NCBI RefSeq assembly: GCF_024160145.1
Contig: NZ_JAMYWQ010000007.1
Coordinates: 1 to 64,000, forward strand
Direction: 5' to 3'
Origin: Serratia nevei
GTDB lineage: Bacteria > Pseudomonadota > Gammaproteobacteria > Enterobacterales > Enterobacteriaceae
Length of the DNA stretch: 64,000 nucleotides
Shown here: piece by piece, positions 59,506-64,000 of the stretch
Layout of the letters: every line of letters begins with the position of its first letter
Position numbering within the stretch: position 1 is the first letter of the stretch
The notes under the pieces: model-generated
Databases searched by the model: none
Told to the model about the DNA's origin: nothing
Seen by the model: only the letters and a program-made list of their open reading frames with translations
Translations under genes and position numbers: made by a program

Positions 59506-62500
59506 TTAGCCCAGCTGCTTACGGGCGTTGCGGAACATGCGCATCCACGGGCTGTCCTCGCCCCACTCTTCCGGGTGCCAGGAGTTGCTGACGGTGCGGA
59601 ACACGCGTTCCGGGTGCGGCATCATCACCGTGGCACGCCCGCTGGCGCTGGTCACGGCGGTAATGCCGTTCGGCGATCCGTTCGGGTTGGCCGGGTAGGC
59701 TTCCGTCACCTGACCGGCGTTGTTGACGAAGCGCAGCGCCACCAGGCCGTGGCTTTCCAGCGCCGCCAGATGCGCCGCATCGCGCACTTCGACATGCCCT
59801 TCACCGTGGGAAACGGCGATTGGCATGCGCGAACCGGTCATGCCCTGCAGGAACAGCGACGGGCTGGCCGCCACTTCCACCAGGCTGAAGCGCGCCTCGA
59901 AGCGATCCGACAGGTTGCGCACGAAGCGCGGCCAGTGTTCTGCCCCCGGGATCAGCTCGCGCAGGTTGGACATCATCTGGCAACCGTTGCACACGCCCAG
60001 CGCCAGCGTCTGCGGACGGTGGAAGAACGCTTCGAACTCGTCGCGTACCCGCTCGTTGAACAGGATAGACTTCGCCCAGCCTTCGCCGGCGCCCAGCACG
60101 TCGCCGTAAGAGAAGCCGCCGCAGGCCACCAGCGTGTGGAAGTCCTGCAGATCGCGGCGCCCTGCCAGCAGATCGCTCATGTGCACGTCCACCGCGTCAA
60201 AGCCGGCGCGGTGGAACGCCGCCGCCATTTCAACGTGGGAGTTCACCCCCTGCTCGCGCAGCACCGCCACTTTCGGGCGAGCGCCCTTGGCGATGTACGG
60301 CGCGGCGATGTCTTCCTCCGGTGCGAAGGTCAGTTTCACGTTCAGGCCGGGATCTTGTTCATCCTGCTTGGCCTGATGTTCCTGATCGGCGCACGCCGGG
60401 TTATCGCGCAGGCGCTGCATCTGCCAGGTAGTTTCCGCCCACCAGGTGCGCAGCGTATTGCGGCTTTCGCTGTACAGCGCCTTGCCGTGTTGGGTGATGA
60501 CGAAACGATCGCCGGCCTGCACGCTGCCGATGTGATGCACATTGTCGGTCAGGCCGTGCTGCGCGAACGCCTGCTTCACGTCGTCGAGACGTTCGGCGCT
60601 CACCTGGATCACCGCGCCCAGCTCTTCGTTGAACAGCACCGCCAGCGCATCGTCGCCGAGGCCGTCGAGATTGACGTCCACGCCGCAGTGACCGGCGAAG
60701 GCCATCTCCGCCAGCGTCACCAGCAGGCCGCCGTCGGCGCGGTCGTGGTAAGCCAGCAGCGCCTGATCGGCCACCAGCTGCTGCATGGCGTTGAAGAAGC
60801 CCGCCAGCTGCGCAACGTTGCGCACGTCGGCCGGTTTGTCGCCCAGTTGGCGGTAAACCTGCGCCAGCGCGGTAGCACCCAGCGCGTTATGGCCGTTGCC
60901 CAGGTCGATCAACAGCAGCGCGCTGTCGCCCTTATCGGTGCGCAGCTGCGGCGTCACGGTGTGGCGCACGTCCTCCACGCGGGCGAAGGCGGTGATGACC
61001 AGCGACAGCGGCGAGGTCATTTCGCGCTGTTCGTTGCCTTCCTGCCAGCGGGTCTTCATCGACATGGAGTCTTTGCCCACCGGGATGGTGATGCCCAGCG
61101 CCGGGCACAGTTCTTCACCCACCGCTTTCACCGCTTCGTACAGGCCGGCGTCTTCGCCCGGGTGGCCGGCGGCGGCCATCCAGTTGGCGGACAGCTTCAC
61201 GCGCTTCAGGCTGCCGATCTCGGTGGCCGCCAGGTTGGTCAGCGCTTCCCCGACCGCCAGGCGGCCGGAGGCGGCGAAGTCCAGCAGCGCCACCGGCGCA
61301 CGTTCGCCGAGCGACATCGCTTCGCCGTAATAGCTGTCCAGGCTGGCGGTGGTCACCGCGCAGTCGGCTACCGGGATCTGCCACGGGCCGACCATCTGAT
61401 CGCGCGCTACCATGCCGGTAACGGTGCGATCGCCGATGGTGATCAGGAAGGTTTTCTCCGCCACGGCCGGCAGATGCAGCACGCGTTTCACCGCGTCGGC
61501 CAACGTGATGTTTTCACGCTGCACCGCCTGGCCACGCGCCTGCAGACGGGTCACGTCGCGGGTCATCTTCGGCGTCTTGCCGAGCAGCACGTCCAGCGGC
61601 ATGTCGATCGGCTGGTTGTCGAAGTGGCGGTCGTTCAACGTCAGGTGCTGTTCTTCGGTCGCTTCACCGATCACCGCGTAAGGTGCACGCTCGCGGCGGC
61701 AGATCTCGTCGAACTGCGCCATCTGCGCCGGGGCGATCGCCATCACATAACGTTCCTGCGATTCGTTGCACCACACTTCCAGCGGGCTCATGCCCGGCTC
61801 GTCGTTGAGGATGTCGCGCAGCTCGAAGCGGCCGCCGCGGCCGCCGTCGCTCACCAGCTCCGGCATGGCGTTGGACAGGCCGCCGGCGCCGACGTCATGA
61901 ATAAACAGGATCGGGTTGTGGTCGCCCAGCTGCCAGCAGCGGTCGATCACTTCCTGACAGCGGCGCTCCATTTCCGGGTTGTCGCGCTGCACCGAAGCGA
62001 AGTCCAGATCGGCATCGGACTGGCCGGAAGCCATCGACGAGGCCGCGCCGCCGCCCAGGCCGATATTCATCGCCGGGCCGCCCAGCACCACCAGCTTGGC
62101 GCCGACGGTGATTTCCCCTTTCTGCACGTGATCGGCGCGGATGTTGCCGATACCGCCCGCCAGCATGATCGGTTTGTGGTAGCCGCGCAGCTCAACGCCG
62201 TTGTGGCTGTTGACGCGCTCTTCATAGGTACGGAAGTAGCCCAGCAGCGCCGGACGACCGAATTCGTTGTTGAACGCCGCGCCGCCCAGCGGGCCTTCGG
62301 TCATGATATCCAGCGCGGTGACGATGCGTTCCGGCTTGCCGAAATCCTGCTCCCACGGCTGTTCAAAGCCGGGAATACGCAGGTTGGACACCGAGAAGCC
62401 CACCAGGCCGGCTTTCGGCTTGGCGCCGCGGCCGGTAGCCCCCTCGTCGCGGATCTCGCCGCCGGAGCCGGTCGCGGCGCCCGGCCACGGCGAGATCGCC

Positions 62501-63396
62501 GTCGGGTGGTTGTGGGTTTCTACCTTCATCAGGATGTGCGCGTCTTCCTGATGGTAGTCGTAGGTGCCGTTGTCCGGCGCAGCGAAGAAGCGGCCGACCT
62601 GCGAACCTTCCATCACCGCGGCGTTATCTTTATACGCCGACAGCACGTAGTCCGGCGTCTGCTCATAGGTGTTCTTGATCATCTTGAACAGCGATTTAGG
62701 CTGCTGTTCGCCGTCGATGATCCAATCGGCGTTGAAAATCTTGTGGCGACAGTGCTCGGAGTTGGCCTGCGCGAACATATAAAGTTCGATATCCGTCGGG
62801 TTGCGCCCCAAACCGGTAAAGGCATTCAGCAGGTAGTCGATCTCGTCCTGCGCCAGCGCCAGGCCGAGCCGGACGTTGGCCTGCTCCAGCGCGGTGCGCC
62901 CTGCGCCCAGCACGTCGACCGACTGATACGGCGCCGGCTGATGGTGCGCGAACAGCTGTTCGGCCTGTTGCAGCTCGCTGAAGACGGTTTCCATCATGCG
63001 ATCGTGCAGCAGCGCGGCGAGCTGGCGCCACTGGGTCTCCGTCAGCTCGGGCGCCTTGACGTAGAACGCCAGGCCGCGCTCCAGGCGCACCACCTGCTGC
63101 AGACCGCAGTTGTGGGCGATGTCGGTGGCTTTGGAAGACCAGGGAGAAATGGTGCCCGGGCGCGGCGTGACCAGCAGCAACCGGCCTTCAGGGGCATGTT
63201 CGGCGAGAGAAGGGCCGTACTTGAGCAGCCGCTGAAGTTTGGCGTGTTCTTCGGCACTGAGCGGTGCGCTAACATCGGCAAAGTGGACGTACTCGGCGTA
63301 GATATCACTGACGGGCAGGTGGGCGTCCTGGCAGCGGGACAGCAGTTTGGTAATGCGAAAAGCCGACAAAGCGGGCGAACCACGCAGAATTTCCAT
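59506..63396 (-). CDS. purL: Phosphoribosylformylglycinamidine synthase
   Basis: PurL makes FGAM from FGAR, glutamine and ATP, the fourth step of purine synthesis. The 1296-aa single-chain enzyme matches the enterobacterial form. It has an N-terminal PurS-like domain, two AIRS-like halves ([30 protein letters not shown]) and a C-terminal class-I glutaminase with the Cys in [10 protein letters not shown]. The start [13 protein letters not shown] is family typical; the frame is open to 63549 without support. A PurR box lies at its promoter. Confidence 0.98.
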   Translation of the reverse strand: MEILRGSPALSAFRITKLLSRCQDAHLPVSDIYAEYVHFADVSAPLSAEEHAKLQRLLKYGPSLAEHAPEGRLLLVTPRPGTISPWSSKATDIAHNCGLQQVVRLERGLAFYVKAPELTETQWRQLAALLHDRMMETVFSELQQAEQLFAHHQPAPYQSVDVLGAGRTALEQANVRLGLALAQDEIDYLLNAFTGLGRNPTDIELYMFAQANSEHCRHKIFNADWIIDGEQQPKSLFKMIKNTYEQTPDYVLSAYKDNAAVMEGSQVGRFFAAPDNGTYDYHQEDAHILMKVETHNHPTAISPWPGAATGSGGEIRDEGATGRGAKPKAGLVGFSVSNLRIPGFEQPWEQDFGKPERIVTALDIMTEGPLGGAAFNNEFGRPALLGYFRTYEERVNSHNGVELRGYHKPIMLAGGIGNIRADHVQKGEITVGAKLVVLGGPAMNIGLGGGAASSMASGQSDADLDFASVQRDNPEMERRCQEVIDRCWQLGDHNPILFIHDVGAGGLSNAMPELVSDGGRGGRFELRDILNDEPGMSPLEVWCNESQERYVMAIAPAQMAQFDEICRRERAPYAVIGEATEEQHLTLNDRHFDNQPIDMPLDVLLGKTPKMTRDVTRLQARGQAVQRENITLADAVKRVLHLPAVAEKTFLITIGDRTVTGMVARDQMVGPWQIPVADCAVTTASLDSYYGEAMSLGERAPVALLDFAASGRLAVGEALTNLAATEIGSLKRVKLSANWMAAAGHPGEDAGLYEAVKAVGEELCPALGITIPVGKDSMSMKTRWQEGNEQREMTSPLSLVITAFARVEDVRHTVTPQLRTDKGDSALLLIDLGNGHNALGATALAQVYRQLGDKPADVRNVAQLAGFFNAMQQLVADQALLAYHDRADGGLLVTLAEMAFAGHCGVDVNLDGLGDDALAVLFNEELGAVIQVSAERLDDVKQAFAQHGLTDNVHHIGSVQAGDRFVITQHGKALYSESRNTLRTWWAETTWQMQRLRDNPACADQEHQAKQDEQDPGLNVKLTFAPEEDIAAPYIAKGARPKVAVLREQGVNSHVEMAAAFHRAGFDAVDVHMSDLLAGRRDLQDFHTLVACGGFSYGDVLGAGEGWAKSILFNERVRDEFEAFFHRPQTLALGVCNGCQMMSNLRELIPGAEHWPRFVRNLSDRFEARFSLVEVAASPSLFLQGMTGSRMPIAVSHGEGHVEVRDAAHLAALESHGLVALRFVNNAGQVTEAYPANPNGSPNGITAVTSASGRATVMMPHPERVFRTVSNSWHPEEWGEDSPWMRMFRNARKQLG

Positions 63397-63468
63397 AATC
63401 AAAGTTCTCTCGTCTTCGAAGCGACGGATAAGACGCTTCATTGGGCGCAACAGGGGAAAACGCGCGCC

Positions 63469-63474
63469 ATTATA
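63469..63474 (-). promoter_or_regulatory. purL -10 box
   Basis: TATAAT on the minus strand lies about 73 bp before the purL start; the PurR box sits at the expected -35 position. Confidence 0.6.
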
Positions 63475-63492
63475 GAGAATCCTCGCCGCCGA

Positions 63493-63508
63493 CGAAACCG
63501 TTTGCGTA
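63493..63508 (-). promoter_or_regulatory. PurR operator of purL
   Basis: ACGAAACCGTTTGCGT fits the PurR consensus at 11 of 12 specified positions. It overlaps the predicted -35 region of the purL promoter. Confidence 0.78.
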
Positions 63509-63617
63509 GGGATTATTGATAAAAGCGTGCCGCACCGTCGAATTGTCATAACGTGTCAATAAAGTTGCACACTGGCGTTTTGTTGCGCAAAATGCCCCCC
63601 GCACTGGTGATTTAACC

Positions 63618-64000
63618 ATGAGAAAAGTCGCGGTTGTCGTCACCGGTGTACCTGTGCCACCACTGGATAACTATTTGAAACGTCTTAAAATAAACTACAT
63701 CCTCATCGGCGTTGTCACCCTGCTTCTGGCTCTCGCGCTGTGGCCCAATATCACCTGGCGCAGCGGCCAGGGCGGGCAACTCCAGGAGATCATTTCCCGC
63801 GGCGAGTTGCGTATCAGCACGCTGAATTCACCGCTGACCTATTTCAACACCAAGCAAGGGCCGGGTGGGCTCGACTACGAACTGGCGAAGCGCTTCGCCA
63901 ACTACCTCGGGGTGAAGCTGGTGGTGATCCCCCATCAGAACATCAATGACCTGTTCGACGATCTGGACGATGACGACGCCGACCTGCTGGCGGCGGGCCT
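63618..64000 (+). CDS. mltF: Membrane-bound lytic transglycosylase F (5' part only)
   Basis: Only the first 127 codons are in the window. The segment [20 protein letters not shown] is a membrane-spanning signal-anchor like that of E. coli MltF. The solute-binding-protein-like domain then begins with [18 protein letters not shown]. The full enzyme cleaves peptidoglycan. The frame has an ATG at 63618; the E. coli start aligns instead with an in-frame TTG at 63675, so 19 extra residues are uncertain. It is divergent from purL. Confidence 0.9.
   Translation, partial: MRKVAVVVTGVPVPPLDNYLKRLKINYILIGVVTLLLALALWPNITWRSGQGGQLQEIISRGELRISTLNSPLTYFNTKQGPGGLDYELAKRFANYLGVKLVVIPHQNINDLFDDLDDDDADLLAAG

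Noticed and set aside
59413-63519. A 1368-codon open frame on the plus strand opposite purL
   Set aside because: It is antisense to a perfectly conserved purL. Long open antisense frames are common in GC-rich genes with this codon bias, and the translation is His/Arg/Gln-rich without any domain.

Overview
The window is chromosomal DNA of an enterobacterium, most likely Serratia of the S. marcescens / S. proteamaculans group. Three things point there: high GC with almost solid coding; backbone gene order matching the E. coli guaBA-xseA ... der-bamB-hisS-ispG ... isc ... suhB-csiE-hcaT ... glyA-hmp ... glnB-glrR-qseG-glrK-glmY-purL-mltF stretch; and Serratia-type cargo (protealysin with its emfourin inhibitor, spermidine dehydrogenase). 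Two ERIC repeats are present. I see no tRNA, rRNA or CRISPR array.

Layout. 1-1756: edge of an integrative element next to the 3' end of guaA (P4-type integrase, a cluster of short repeats, a possible IS21-family end). 1757-6447: guaA, guaB and the divergent xseA. 6451-13009: accessory block absent from this place in E. coli, with a GH31 glycosidase, an ExuT-like MFS transporter, a divergent LacI regulator, protealysin and emfourin. 13014-23344: yfgJ, an AEC permease, der, bamB, yfgM, hisS, ispG, rodZ, pilW and rlmN. 23582-26385: ndk, sseB and pepB. 26609-32199: the complete isc operon with two IscR boxes. 32393-41307: trmJ, suhB, a zinc-type DUF1007/NicO pair behind a Zur-like box, csiE, hcaT, glyA and hmp. 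41345-52536: a ten-gene polyamine catabolic block. 52867-58619: nadE-glnB and the glrK-qseG-glrR operon. 58620-64000: glmY, purL and the start of mltF.

How the genes work together. Three purine and one-carbon loci in this window (guaBA, glyA, purL) carry recognisable PurR boxes. The polyamine block reads as one pathway: a YdcSTUV-type ABC importer, a Tat-exported FAD spermidine dehydrogenase with a translationally coupled triheme cytochrome c, and two different aminoaldehyde dehydrogenases, under a LysR regulator whose start codon lies at the edge of an ERIC repeat. It suggests periplasmic, respiration-linked spermidine oxidation and is the most interesting system here. The glmY upstream region holds a sigma-54 promoter, an IHF site and three exact TGTC-N10-GACA boxes for GlrR, the response regulator encoded just downstream. 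A glutamine-dependent NAD synthetase lies 11 bp upstream of glnB, a plausible PII-NAD link.
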